Below are positions 1 through 6,132 of a stretch of DNA of 12,293 nt, in pieces. The DNA is from Candidatus Omnitrophota bacterium (GTDB lineage Bacteria > Omnitrophota > 4484-213). The stretch is taken from contig DAOWIN010000125.1 in the NCBI GenBank assembly GCA_030640885.1, forward strand, positions 1 through 12,293, in the 5' to 3' direction. Position 1 is the first letter of the stretch. The number at the start of each line of letters is the position of its first letter. Under the pieces are notes generated by a model. That model ran no database searches. It was not told the DNA's origin and saw nothing but the letters and a program-made list of their open reading frames with translations. A program made the position numbers and the translations under genes.

Positions 1-135
1 AGGCGAATCCGCCTCTGGCGGAAAACCACCGTTAGCTTCAAGCGGTAATGACCGCCGATTAGACCCTTCCTTAATTAGGTATAGGAAGGTCTATCCCTGT
101 GGGATTAAAATCGGCGGCTTTCTCTAACGGGGTAA
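1..135 (+). promoter_or_regulatory. Structured 5' leader RNA, riboswitch-like, class unknown
   Basis: The sequence upstream of the 162-512 gene can fold into a nested structure. A closing stem pairs 29-35 (CCGTTAG) with 124-130. A 9-bp stem pairs 52-60 with 109-117 and encloses two hairpins, 61-71/83-92 (one bulged C) and 94-97/101-104, making a three-way junction. A competing hairpin, 42-46 (GCGGT) with 51-55 (ACCGC), uses the same bases as the 9-bp stem, so the two folds exclude each other. A further hairpin 8-13/17-22 (loop TCT) may be the terminator of a gene left of the window. The 5' start of the RNA and its promoter are not visible. I could not match it to a known riboswitch class; a cis-regulatory role is inferred from mutually exclusive pairing just before a ribosome site. 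Confidence 0.4.
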
Positions 136-161
136 AACTTCAATATTAGGAGGGAATAAAA

Positions 162-512
162 ATGTGGAAAAAAGTGATAATTTTTCTTTTGTTTTTTGTT
201 TTTGCCTTGGTTAATTATACCAAGGCCGGGGAATTTCTTGTACAGCATAAGTTACACATTATTGATAGTTATAAGCATTCACCGGCTGAGTTTTATATCC
301 TTTTGAATCGTATTCGTCAATATCAGCCTGGCTATACTAATAATGATATTGGGACCTTAGTTGCCATTGCTTATGAAGAGTTGACTAAGCATGGGGAGAA
401 TGTTTCCGTTTATGAGGTTGCTGAAGACATAAAAAGATTTGTCAAGGATAGGGTAGGCATGGATTTAAAAAGTTTAGTCAGGGCTTATATTGATTCTCAG
501 TTAGAGAAATAA
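162..512 (+). CDS. Small secreted protein of unknown function
   Basis: 116 aa. AGGAGGG at 148-154 lies 7 bases before the ATG, which fixes the start. Residues 1-22 form a Sec signal peptide: KK at 3-4, a hydrophobic stretch at 5-17 and a plausible cleavage after TKA (residue 22). The mature part of about 94 residues is mostly helical-looking and charged, has no cysteine, and shows no catalytic motif I recognise. It should act outside the cytoplasmic membrane. It sits directly behind the structured leader at 1-135 and about 60 bases before the next small gene, so it may be under RNA-level control. I do not recognise the family. Confidence 0.75.
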   Translation: MWKKVIIFLLFFVFALVNYTKAGEFLVQHKLHIIDSYKHSPAEFYILLNRIRQYQPGYTNNDIGTLVAIAYEELTKHGENVSVYEVAEDIKRFVKDRVGMDLKSLVRAYIDSQLEK

Positions 513-571
513 TAAAAAGTGAAAAAGGTCATAAGTATATAAAGCAATAGAATAAATAGGAGGTGAATAAT

Positions 572-733
572 ATGTTTGATTTTAATAAATTAGGGGACAT
601 AACTAAAATGGCCGGTCAGGCAAAGCAAATGCAGGAGAAACAGGAACGTTTCCAGACCGAGCAGGTGGAGTTATTAAATGAAATATCGAAAAAACTGGGC
701 GAAGTTATAACTATTTTGGAAGAAAGAAAATAA
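572..733 (+). CDS. 53-aa protein with YbaB/EbfC-like N-terminus
   Basis: Short gene with a near-perfect ribosome site AGGAGGTG at 558-565, 6 bases before ATG, ending in TAA at 731-733. The protein begins MFDFNKLGDITKMAGQAKQM and continues as a Glu/Gln/Lys-rich helix to the end. The N-terminal pattern (MF..KLGD..KMA.QAKQMQEK) resembles the first helix of YbaB/EbfC nucleoid-associated proteins, which are about 100 aa. Here the beta-sheet DNA-binding part of that family is absent, so this is either a helix-only relative or an independent coiled-coil protein that looks similar. No membrane segment or cysteine is present. The family link is a resemblance by eye only. Confidence 0.7.
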   Translation: MFDFNKLGDITKMAGQAKQMQEKQERFQTEQVELLNEISKKLGEVITILEERK

Positions 734-837
734 ATGTTTTATCATTCCTATTAAACCACCTTAATTTTAGTTGTGGTTAACTCTTATCCTATGAAATAGC
801 TGCTTGCTTTATTGTTTCTCACATCCTTTGAGATTTT

Positions 838-898
838 TTCAATTAACCCAAATAATGCTTACTGCAGTATTTGGGTTAATTGAATGAAATATTTTTTT
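838..898 (+). terminator. 17-bp perfect inverted repeat followed by T-run
   Basis: Arms 838-854 and 868-884 are perfect reverse complements around a 13-base loop, with T7 at 892-898, 7 bases after the stem. It lies about 105 bases after the 572-733 gene and 20 bases before the ribosome site of the next gene. It may terminate transcription of the upstream genes. The gap before the T-run and the near-symmetry of the AT-rich arms also allow an operator for the 917-1081 gene. Confidence 0.45.
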
Positions 899-916
899 CG
901 TTGCAGGAGGTGAATG

Positions 917-1081
917 ATGGCTAAATTTAGCATGAGTGTATCCATCCGCAGGGTTCAAAATGATTCTAATATGTTTGAATTCATGATTGCTACCCCGACG
1001 CTAAAATCTCAATTTATTCTTCCCAGATCACAAATTAATAAATTAAGGATTTTAATCGAGAGAGCTTTAACGAATAAATAG
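917..1081 (+). CDS. 54-aa hypothetical protein
   Basis: AGGAGGTG at 905-912 precedes two adjacent ATG codons (914 and 917, same frame); 917 gives the better spacing. The product begins MAKFSMSVSIRRVQNDSNMF and ends ...LRILIERALTNK with TAG at 1079-1081. It is basic, with a likely beta-rich first half and a C-terminal helix (about residues 38-52). There is no signal peptide or membrane segment. The strong ribosome site and clean start/stop make it a real gene; function unknown. The hairpin at 838-884 lies just upstream and may control it. Confidence 0.65.
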   Translation: MAKFSMSVSIRRVQNDSNMFEFMIATPTLKSQFILPRSQINKLRILIERALTNK

Positions 1082-1116
1082 GTTGATTTGTTATTTTTAA
1101 TAGTGATGTTTTTTTG

Positions 1117-1149
1117 TTGACAATTGTTAAGCGTATTTGTTAGTAGAAT
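1117..1149 (+). promoter_or_regulatory. Possible promoter (perfect -35, weak -10)
   Basis: TTGACA at 1117-1122 is a perfect -35 box. No consensus -10 sits at 17 bases; the best candidates are TAGTAG at 1141 (18-base spacer) or TAGAAT at 1144 (21-base spacer). If used, it would transcribe the foldable region 1200-1340. Confidence 0.3.
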
Positions 1150-1199
1150 TATAAGTTGAAATAGTTTCGTCTCGAAAAGATGTTATAAAGTTTTTCCCA

Positions 1200-1345
1200 A
1201 CAATCTTGTGACTCTTGGCGGAATCAATTCGACTAAGCGTTTTTTCTTCGAAAAAACGCAAGTTTCATTGATTTTATACGGTTTCGGCGAGATTCCTCGG
1301 GGTGGCCTCGTTCGTGGCTGTAGGTGCCCTACTCGCCGGGGCCGG
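1200..1345 (+). ncRNA. Candidate structured non-coding RNA
   Basis: This gene-free stretch has strong pairing and a GC-rich block unlike its AT-rich surroundings. Stem 1222-1228/1267-1273 (AATCAAT/ATTGATT) encloses the 10-bp hairpin 1237-1246/1250-1259 (loop TTC). A second domain is closed by CGGCGAG 1285-1291 with CTCGCCG 1332-1338 and holds a smaller GGCC/GGCT helix. No start codon with a ribosome site is present. A -35-like TTGACA lies upstream at 1117. It does not look like SRP RNA or RNase P RNA to me, and I cannot assign it to a family. Strand is inferred from the upstream promoter candidate only. Confidence 0.35.
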
Positions 1346-1361
1346 AATATTTAGAAAATTC

Positions 1362-1389
1362 TTGATTAAGCTTGTATCTATGCTATACT
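1362..1389 (+). promoter_or_regulatory. Promoter for tRNA-Phe
   Basis: TTGATT at 1362-1367 and TATACT at 1384-1389 are separated by 16 bases, with TG at 1381-1382 giving an extended -10. Transcription would start near 1396, about 27 bases before the tRNA. Confidence 0.5.
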
Positions 1390-1422
1390 TTGCTAAGTTT
1401 ACCCTAAAGTGTGTTTTTTTAT

Positions 1423-1495
1423 GCCGAGGTAGCTCAGGCGGTAGAGCGAGGGACTGAAAATCCCTGCGTCAGGGGTTCGACTCCCTTCCTCGGCA
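1423..1495 (+). tRNA. tRNA-Phe (GAA)
   Basis: A complete 73-base cloverleaf. Acceptor GCCGAGG (1423-1429) pairs with CCTCGGC and the discriminator is A. The D-arm is GCTC...GAGC, and the anticodon stem AGGGA/TCCCT has loop CTGAAAA, giving anticodon GAA. The T-loop is TTCGACT in an AGGGG/CCCTT stem. The 3' CCA is not encoded. It is followed at once by an intrinsic terminator and has its own promoter upstream, so it is a single-gene transcript. An open reading frame crossing it (1411-1593) is not a gene. Confidence 0.95.
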
Positions 1496-1507
1496 CTTTT
1501 CTATTTT

Positions 1508-1533
1508 GGGAGACTTCATGGTCTCCCTTTTTT
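1508..1533 (+). terminator. Intrinsic terminator of tRNA-Phe
   Basis: GGGAGAC (1508-1514) pairs with GTCTCCC (1521-1527) around a 6-base loop and is followed directly by TTTTTT (1528-1533). It lies 12 bases past the tRNA end. Confidence 0.85.
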
Positions 1534-1698
1534 GTTGTATATAGGCGTATTTTCCTTATTTTTAGGGAGGATACGCTTTTTATTGTTTTGTAGACTTTTA
1601 TAGGGTTTTGTATGGTTTTGTAAATAAACTGTTCTTAACGGCTCCTTAAAGGCACAACTTTAGCGGGCGATTAGGGGCTTATGATATCTCAAAATTGG

Positions 1699-1774
1699 TA
1701 TAAGATGGCTCAGTTGGCAGAACACTTGATTGTAGGTCAAGTTATCATTAGTTCGAGTCCTACCCGGGGAGCCA
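1699..1774 (+). pseudogene. tRNA remnant with intact 3' end (Asn-like), probable attachment site
   Basis: The 76 bases keep exact tRNA spacing: D-arm GCTC-AGTTGGCA-GAAC (1708-1723), anticodon stem CTTGA/TCAAG with loop TTGTAGG (1725-1741), a 5-base variable loop, T-loop TTCGAGT (1752-1758), CCTAC, acceptor strand CCGGGGA, G, and encoded CCA (1772-1774). It cannot fold: the 5' acceptor strand (1699-1705, TATAAGA) does not pair with CCGGGGA, the T-stem 5' strand (ATTAG) does not match CCTAC, and the D-stem has a C-A mismatch. The GCCA end with discriminator G and the body resemble tRNA-Asn, although the anticodon reads GTA. The clean 3' third beside a serine recombinase suggests it is an integration site; that is inference. 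Confidence 0.6.
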
Positions 1775-3337
1775 GTCTACAAACTCCAGCGCATTTTTGC
1801 CGGAGTGGTTACTAGATGGGAATTGCCCTTTTTGAATCGGTTGGTCATAAAGGGCAATTTCTATTTCTGTGGGTTTCCAGATTATTCTTTGAACAAAGTT
1901 AGGCAGTAACTCTTTCAAGTCCATAGGCTCAGCTTTATCATAAATCTGGCTGAATTTAACAAGAGACTGATGGATTACCTGTGCGTTTAAGGCCTGCTGC
2001 CTGATTTTGCCTATCTCAAAGCCAAGAGTATCAATATCCCTTTCTAAATCTTCTCGTTGAGCCTCTAATTCATTTAATTTAATAGAAATAGATTTTGTTT
2101 TGCCTATGCCTTCTGATATGGCATTAATTATGTTATCTATACTTGCCTTAACAGCCTTTAGCTTGTTTTCCTGCGATATTTTCTCTGATTTTAAGTGGCC
2201 TATATCGGAATCTACAGAATCATTCGCCTCTTTGATTATCTTATCCAATAGCTTTTTATCCTGAGCCATTGATTTTAACTTTTTTAAAACAGCGTTTTCA
2301 ATCTCAGTAGCAGGAACATATCTCATATCACAGGCAGTTTTTCCGCCATGAGAATTTTTAGTGCATTGATAATAAGGGTGTAATTTACCCCTGCTTGTGC
2401 AGTATTTTGTGCTCATAAAAGAACCGCACCAGCCGCATTGCAATAAACTCTGTAAAAGATAAACATGAGTTGTTTTCCTTTTCGGATTTTTTCTCGTAGG
2501 AGCATGCAATTCTAAAAATTTATTTGCGTCATTCCACAAAGATTTATCTATTATCGCCTCATGCCTTCCTTTGTAGGTTTTAGCATTATGCTCTATCTCG
2601 CCTAAATAAAGTCTGCTTCTTAGCTTTTGAAGAACGTTTGCGTTAAAGAATATTTTACCTCCTCTTTTAACGCCTTTTCTGTTTGAGATATACTCCTTTG
2701 TTCTGTAGCCATGCTTGTTGAGCCATTCCACAACTTTTAATACAGAGCCAAGCTCAAGATATTTTTCAAACATAAGTTTTACGAGCTTTGCCTCTTTTTT
2801 ATTTACGACAAGCTTTTTATCTACTATGTCATACCCAAGCACCTGTCCGCCGTTCCATAAGCCTTGCTCTGCCCGCCACTGCATTTTGTCTTTAGTCCTC
2901 TTTGAGGTCTGCTCTCTTTCTAATTCAGCAAAAACAAGAGTAATTTTGAGCATGGCTTTTCCCATTGGCGTTGAGGTGTCAAAGTTTTCTTCTAATGAAA
3001 TAAATTCAATATGATGCTTTTCAAATAATTCCACTAATTTGTAAAAATCAATCAAAGACCTACTTATCCTGTCAATCTTAGTACAGAGCACAGCATTTAT
3101 TTTTCCTGTCTTAATGTCTGAGAGAAGATTTTGCAATTCAGGCCTGTCTATATTTTTGCCTGATTTGCCTTCTTCCCTGTAAATTTTTGTTACTTTCCAT
3201 GACTCTTTGGAAGCAGAAGGAGAGCGAAATGAGATGTAATTTTTTAATCGGCTGATTTGCGTATCCAATGAACCGTCTTTTATCTCTGACTGCCTTTCAG
3301 TAGAAACCCTTGCATATAATCCGCATGACCTTTTCAT
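1760..3337 (-). CDS. Large serine recombinase / integrase
   Basis: 525 aa, a normal length for large serine recombinases, which integrate or excise DNA through a serine-linked intermediate. The N-terminal resolvase domain (about 1-150) shows YARVST with catalytic Ser12, then IDRISR at 88-93 (Arg90, Arg93) and the E-helix region ELEREQTSKRTKDK. The recombinase domain follows (about 160-260). A zinc ribbon lies near 301-336 (CGWC at 301-304, then YYQC and a CDM cysteine), and a long coiled coil near 380-450 typical of the synapsis-control arm. The start is fixed by AGGAGG (3343-3348 on this strand). The last four codons and stop (W-L-P-G-stop, 1760-1774) are the CCA/acceptor bases of the adjacent tRNA remnant, so the attachment core probably overlaps the gene end. 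No catalytic residue appears lost; it may be active. Confidence 0.93.
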   Translation of the reverse strand: MKRSCGLYARVSTERQSEIKDGSLDTQISRLKNYISFRSPSASKESWKVTKIYREEGKSGKNIDRPELQNLLSDIKTGKINAVLCTKIDRISRSLIDFYKLVELFEKHHIEFISLEENFDTSTPMGKAMLKITLVFAELEREQTSKRTKDKMQWRAEQGLWNGGQVLGYDIVDKKLVVNKKEAKLVKLMFEKYLELGSVLKVVEWLNKHGYRTKEYISNRKGVKRGGKIFFNANVLQKLRSRLYLGEIEHNAKTYKGRHEAIIDKSLWNDANKFLELHAPTRKNPKRKTTHVYLLQSLLQCGWCGSFMSTKYCTSRGKLHPYYQCTKNSHGGKTACDMRYVPATEIENAVLKKLKSMAQDKKLLDKIIKEANDSVDSDIGHLKSEKISQENKLKAVKASIDNIINAISEGIGKTKSISIKLNELEAQREDLERDIDTLGFEIGKIRQQALNAQVIHQSLVKFSQIYDKAEPMDLKELLPNFVQRIIWKPTEIEIALYDQPIQKGQFPSSNHSGKNALEFVDWLPG

Positions 3338-3385
3338 AAGAGCCTCCTTTCGTTATGCGTTTAGTTTGTTGTTAAGTATGCAGTA

Positions 3386-3413
3386 AGTATAACACAAAAG
3401 AAATAAACAGCAA
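3386..3413 (-). promoter_or_regulatory. Promoter of the serine recombinase
   Basis: On the minus strand TTGCTG (3413-3408) and TATACT (3391-3386) are 16 bases apart. Transcription would begin near 3379, about 40 bases before the recombinase ATG. Confidence 0.45.
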
Positions 3414-3448
3414 GAGAATAATCGTGACAGAGTAAGTTTTTTATTTTA

Positions 3449-3471
3449 TTGAGGTTTGGGTTTTGGGGTGG
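3449..3471 (+). repeat. Dispersed repeat, copy 1
   Basis: TTGAGGTTTGGGTTT (3449-3463) recurs exactly at 10158-10172, and the similarity continues for about 8 more bases (TGGGGTGG here, AGAGTGG there). The two copies bracket most of the cargo and lie in the same orientation. Confidence 0.5.
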
Positions 3472-3699
3472 TAGAATGCAACAAATTGTGTAAATTAGTT
3501 GCTGTACAAGTCCTTTACTAAAATACTGATAAAATGCCTTAAAACCCTGCTCCATACAATAAGGACAGAGCAGGATAGGGAATGATAACCAAAAAGACAG
3601 GCAGGGGAATGAGTGAATTGGTGAGGGTGGCGGTAAAATTGGCCCGAAAAGTTTTATTTGCTAAATTTCAGTGAAGTTGCTAAACTATCATAGTGAAAG

Positions 3700-3730
3700 A
3701 AAACTATTTTAATTTGAAATTAATAGTTTT
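3700..3730 (+). promoter_or_regulatory. Hairpin abutting the nuclease start codon
   Basis: AAAACTATT (3700-3708) is the exact reverse complement of AATAGTTTT (3722-3730), and the right arm ends on the base before the ATG at 3731. No Shine-Dalgarno site is present. As RNA this stem would sit over the initiation region; as DNA it could be an operator. Role is inference. Confidence 0.4.
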
Positions 3731-4573
3731 ATGCGGATAAGAAAAACTGTTAAAAGAAGCTTAAAGGGATTTTCTATATTCTTTTTGTTTCTTTTTTTTC
3801 TCGGATGCCTGCCAAAGCAAGAAGCAGTATTTGCTCCTGTCGCAAATGTTGAATCACCTGTATCTGAAAAAGATAATAGCAATGAGCATATTCTATATGG
3901 TTATCCCAGCACAGACTGCACTATTCTTAGCAGGGAAGGCTATACTGTATGCCATGATAATGCCAAGAAAGTTGCTGATTGGGTAAGCTATCATCTTACT
4001 GATGAATACCTGATAAAAAATGCTGATAGAAGCAATGATTTTCGACCTGATACTGATTTGCCTGTAGGTGGGCGTTCAGAATTGAAAGATTACAGAGGAA
4101 GCGGTTATGATAGAGGGCATTTGGCTCCTGCGAGAGATATGGCAAGGAGCGAGAAAACAATGTCTGAGAGTTTTCTTTTATCCAACATGGCTCCGCAGGT
4201 GGGAGTTGGCTTTAATCGCGGTATTTGGAGAGTTTTAGAGGGAAAAGTCAGAGAGTGGACTGAGGAGAAGAAAAATCTTTATATTATTACAGGTCCAATA
4301 TGCTACGATGCAGATAAAACAGTAGGGTCTAATAAAGTGGCAGTTCCTACATATTTCTATAAGATAGCTATTCATTGTTGCGATAATGGAAATTTACCGA
4401 TAGATACAATTGCGTTTAAAATGCCGAATCAAAATCTGAACGGGAGATATTTATTTGAGTTTATCACAACAATAGATGAGATTGAAAGTTTGACAGGGTT
4501 AGATTTCATGCATGAACTTGATGATGAAACTGAAAATATTTTGGAAGCAGATAAATCTGAGATGTGGCAGTAG
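3731..4573 (+). CDS. Lipoprotein DNA/RNA non-specific nuclease (NUC family)
   Basis: 280 aa. Residues 1-26 are a lipoprotein signal: basic start, a Phe/Leu-rich core, and lipobox FLGC with the lipidated Cys26, so the enzyme should be anchored outside the cytoplasmic membrane. The nuclease domain (about 90-260) carries the family signature GYDRGHLAPARD with catalytic His130, then LSNMAPQ (Asn152) and FNRGIWRVLE, where Asn162 would bind the metal and Glu170 is the conserved partner. Such beta-beta-alpha-metal enzymes cut DNA and RNA with little sequence preference. There is no Shine-Dalgarno site; the ATG follows a hairpin directly, and the signal peptide supports this start. It heads an operon with the 50-aa membrane protein 6 bases downstream and two orphan genes. 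A role in nutrient scavenging or defence against incoming DNA are both possible. Confidence 0.9.
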   Translation: MRIRKTVKRSLKGFSIFFLFLFFLGCLPKQEAVFAPVANVESPVSEKDNSNEHILYGYPSTDCTILSREGYTVCHDNAKKVADWVSYHLTDEYLIKNADRSNDFRPDTDLPVGGRSELKDYRGSGYDRGHLAPARDMARSEKTMSESFLLSNMAPQVGVGFNRGIWRVLEGKVREWTEEKKNLYIITGPICYDADKTVGSNKVAVPTYFYKIAIHCCDNGNLPIDTIAFKMPNQNLNGRYLFEFITTIDEIESLTGLDFMHELDDETENILEADKSEMWQ

Positions 4574-4579
4574 AGAATT

Positions 4580-4732
4580 ATGTCAGACATTTGGATTGTA
4601 ATTGTTATTATTGTTGTAGGTTTTTGTTTAGTAATATTCAGGAAAAGGATAATCCTATATGTGTCCCAAGAGCAAATCGATAAATTTTGGGATAAAAAGC
4701 TTTGTGAGAACAGAGAAAGAAGCAGGAAATAA
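4580..4732 (+). CDS. 50-aa single-pass membrane protein
   Basis: A small frame not obvious from long-ORF searches: MSDIWIVIVIIVVGFCLVIF, then a basic, polar tail ending ...CENRERSRK with TAA at 4730-4732. Residues 4-20 form one transmembrane helix followed by FRKR, so the positive tail should face the cytoplasm. The ATG is 6 bases after the nuclease stop and the stop is 1 base before a GTG that can start the next gene, which is tight operon packing and suggests translational coupling. The ribosome site is weak (TAGAG). Function unknown. The small size and position suggest a partner of the neighbouring proteins, such as an anchor or inhibitor; this is inference. Confidence 0.6.
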   Translation: MSDIWIVIVIIVVGFCLVIFRKRIILYVSQEQIDKFWDKKLCENRERSRK

Positions 4733-4733
4733 A

Positions 4734-5309
4734 GTGAAAGGTGCTAGTGGTTTCAAGGTGAATAAACAAAGAGCGAAAAAGAAAACATTTGATCCGAAAG
4801 GTCTTTTTGTTCGGTACATCTCAGATTTTGATCTCGATGTTCCCATTTCAAAAGTTATTGAAATGTGTTTGTCGAAAGATACAAGTCTGTTAAGTAAACG
4901 CATATTAAGGAATAAAAATTGTAAAACGACCAAAAATTTCGAGAAAGAAGCTCGGGAAAAATGGATTGGTGAAGGTAAGTTGTTTACGGATTCTGAAATT
5001 AGACATATTGCAATAAAGGCTTTTGTTCATGAATGCAAAAAAGAAATGCCAATAAGAAAATTTATCTTTAATACATGTCTTTTGTTGAGGGAGGATTTTA
5101 AATGTCACTTCAATGAGGCTGCAAGGGGAGAGGTTGAACAATTTTCCAAGGATAATGGCTATTATATAAAAGGTAATAAGCCTTTGGTCAATGGTATATT
5201 GGCTGGTTTAGCGGCAATTATTGAAAATGAGGCTAAAAGAGAAAAGATTTTCAGGTTGCGTAAAGGCAATTTTATTCTTTCAAAAACATATTATAATTTA
5301 GTAGATTAG
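4734..5309 (+). CDS. Orphan soluble protein, 191 aa
   Basis: The frame opens at ATG 4659, but that would overlap the 50-aa membrane gene by 74 bases. GTG at 4734 is in frame, follows that gene's TAA after one base, and has AGGA at 4724-4727, so I prefer it. The protein starts (M)KGASGFKVNKQRAKKKTFDP, a lysine-rich tail, and continues as a mostly helical soluble domain with scattered cysteines. There is no signal, membrane segment or known catalytic motif. Its C-terminal part (NGILAGLAAIIENEAKREKIFRL) is a clear amphipathic helix region. It lies in the nuclease operon, 16 bases before the next gene. I do not recognise the family; the basic N-terminus would fit nucleic-acid binding but proves nothing. 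Confidence 0.7.
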   Translation: MKGASGFKVNKQRAKKKTFDPKGLFVRYISDFDLDVPISKVIEMCLSKDTSLLSKRILRNKNCKTTKNFEKEAREKWIGEGKLFTDSEIRHIAIKAFVHECKKEMPIRKFIFNTCLLLREDFKCHFNEAARGEVEQFSKDNGYYIKGNKPLVNGILAGLAAIIENEAKREKIFRLRKGNFILSKTYYNLVD

Positions 5310-5325
5310 AAATAATATAGCTATT

Positions 5326-6132
5326 ATGGTACAGTTGAATTACAAACATTTTTTGGGTATTTTTGAAGAAAGAAAAGCAAAACAAGTTTTTAGTGAGTTA
5401 AGGCGTAGAGAATATATAGATAAATCAGGAAGGGTCTGCTCACTAACCAAGAATCATGATGATTTTATAAAAGTGCCACTAAAGACGATAGGTTGCGAGA
5501 GGGAAAAGCTTTCAATATATACAATTTTATATTATTCCTGTCAGAGAGCTATTGAGCTAAATGATAAATTTAAAACGTTTCAGCTTTTAGTATCAGAATT
5601 GAAAAAAGATAAGGCTAAGCATGAAGAAATAAAGAAGTCTTGTCCAAAAGGCAAAGAAGATGAAGTTCCATTCACTGCAACTTATTTAATTAGAAAGAAT
5701 AGGATAACTCCTGATTTTGCAGATGAGATACTAGAGAAACAATTGGTAGAAAAAGGCGTAAGTCCTCTTATTAAGAAATTCAGTCTATTTAGTGTTATTC
5801 CACACAAACGCAAGTTTGCTGAAGTCAAAAAGGCAGGCCATTATGGTCCAGATTGTTTAACGTGTTTTAGCTATGAGTTTTGTCGAAGTAAGCGGATGTT
5901 GCCGTTAGGAATGGATCACCCTTTTCTCGAATTTGTAGTGATAGATTATTGCAATGTTGAAAGTGGATATTCCGCAGGGTGTATTCGTGATCGAATTAAT
6001 TATTGGAGGCAGTATAATCCTAATTTTAGATATAATGAGAAAACCCCTATTAAGTTTTATATTGTCAATTCCGAGAGTTTCTATATATACCTTGAGCAAC
6101 TTTTTGATGGTTTATCTAAAGTTGCAGGATGA
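5326..6132 (+). CDS. Orphan protein with winged-helix-like start and Cys cluster
   Basis: 268 aa, last gene of the nuclease operon. The first 40 residues (KQVFSELRRREYIDKSGRV) have the helix-then-turn pattern of winged-helix DNA-binding domains; this is a visual resemblance. A cysteine group CLTCFSYEFC near residue 180 (CxxCx5C), with a further Cys around 210-220, could bind zinc or an iron-sulfur cluster. No signal peptide or membrane segment. No Shine-Dalgarno site is visible before the ATG; translation may depend on the upstream gene 16 bases away. The 3' end overlaps the convergent gene by 52 bases. The family is not recognised. Confidence 0.7.
   Translation: MVQLNYKHFLGIFEERKAKQVFSELRRREYIDKSGRVCSLTKNHDDFIKVPLKTIGCEREKLSIYTILYYSCQRAIELNDKFKTFQLLVSELKKDKAKHEEIKKSCPKGKEDEVPFTATYLIRKNRITPDFADEILEKQLVEKGVSPLIKKFSLFSVIPHKRKFAEVKKAGHYGPDCLTCFSYEFCRSKRMLPLGMDHPFLEFVVIDYCNVESGYSAGCIRDRINYWRQYNPNFRYNEKTPIKFYIVNSESFYIYLEQLFDGLSKVAG

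Larger units (their letters stand above)
3338..3730. other. Intergenic region between recombinase and nuclease operon
   Basis: About 390 bases between two divergent genes with no convincing coding frame; a 64-codon minus-strand frame at 3361-3555 has no ribosome site and unremarkable sequence. It holds the recombinase promoter (3386-3413), one copy of a repeat shared with 10158-10179, an imperfectly placed inverted repeat CCTGCTC (3546-3552)/GAGCAGG (3568-3574), and a hairpin touching the start of the nuclease gene (3700-3730). The divergent layout suggests the control region of the mobile element. Confidence 0.5.

Noticed and set aside
1..60. Resemblance of the leader to the 3' part of a c-di-AMP (ydaO) riboswitch
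   Set aside because: Only short GAATCC and GTTAGCTT-like stretches agree; the conserved core and its order are not present in the visible part.
1411..1593. 60-codon plus-strand reading frame
   Set aside because: It runs through the complete tRNA-Phe and its terminator and has no ribosome site.
1730..1736. Functional tRNA-Tyr with anticodon GTA
   Set aside because: Bacterial tRNA-Tyr has a long variable arm, and here the acceptor and T stems cannot pair.
2715..3014. 99-codon frame antisense to the recombinase
   Set aside because: The opposite strand encodes conserved recombinase motifs; this frame has no ribosome site and Ser/Thr/Phe-rich mirror-image residue use.
3361..3555. 64-codon minus-strand frame between recombinase and nuclease
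   Set aside because: No ribosome site, overlaps the recombinase promoter and shows no recognisable protein character.
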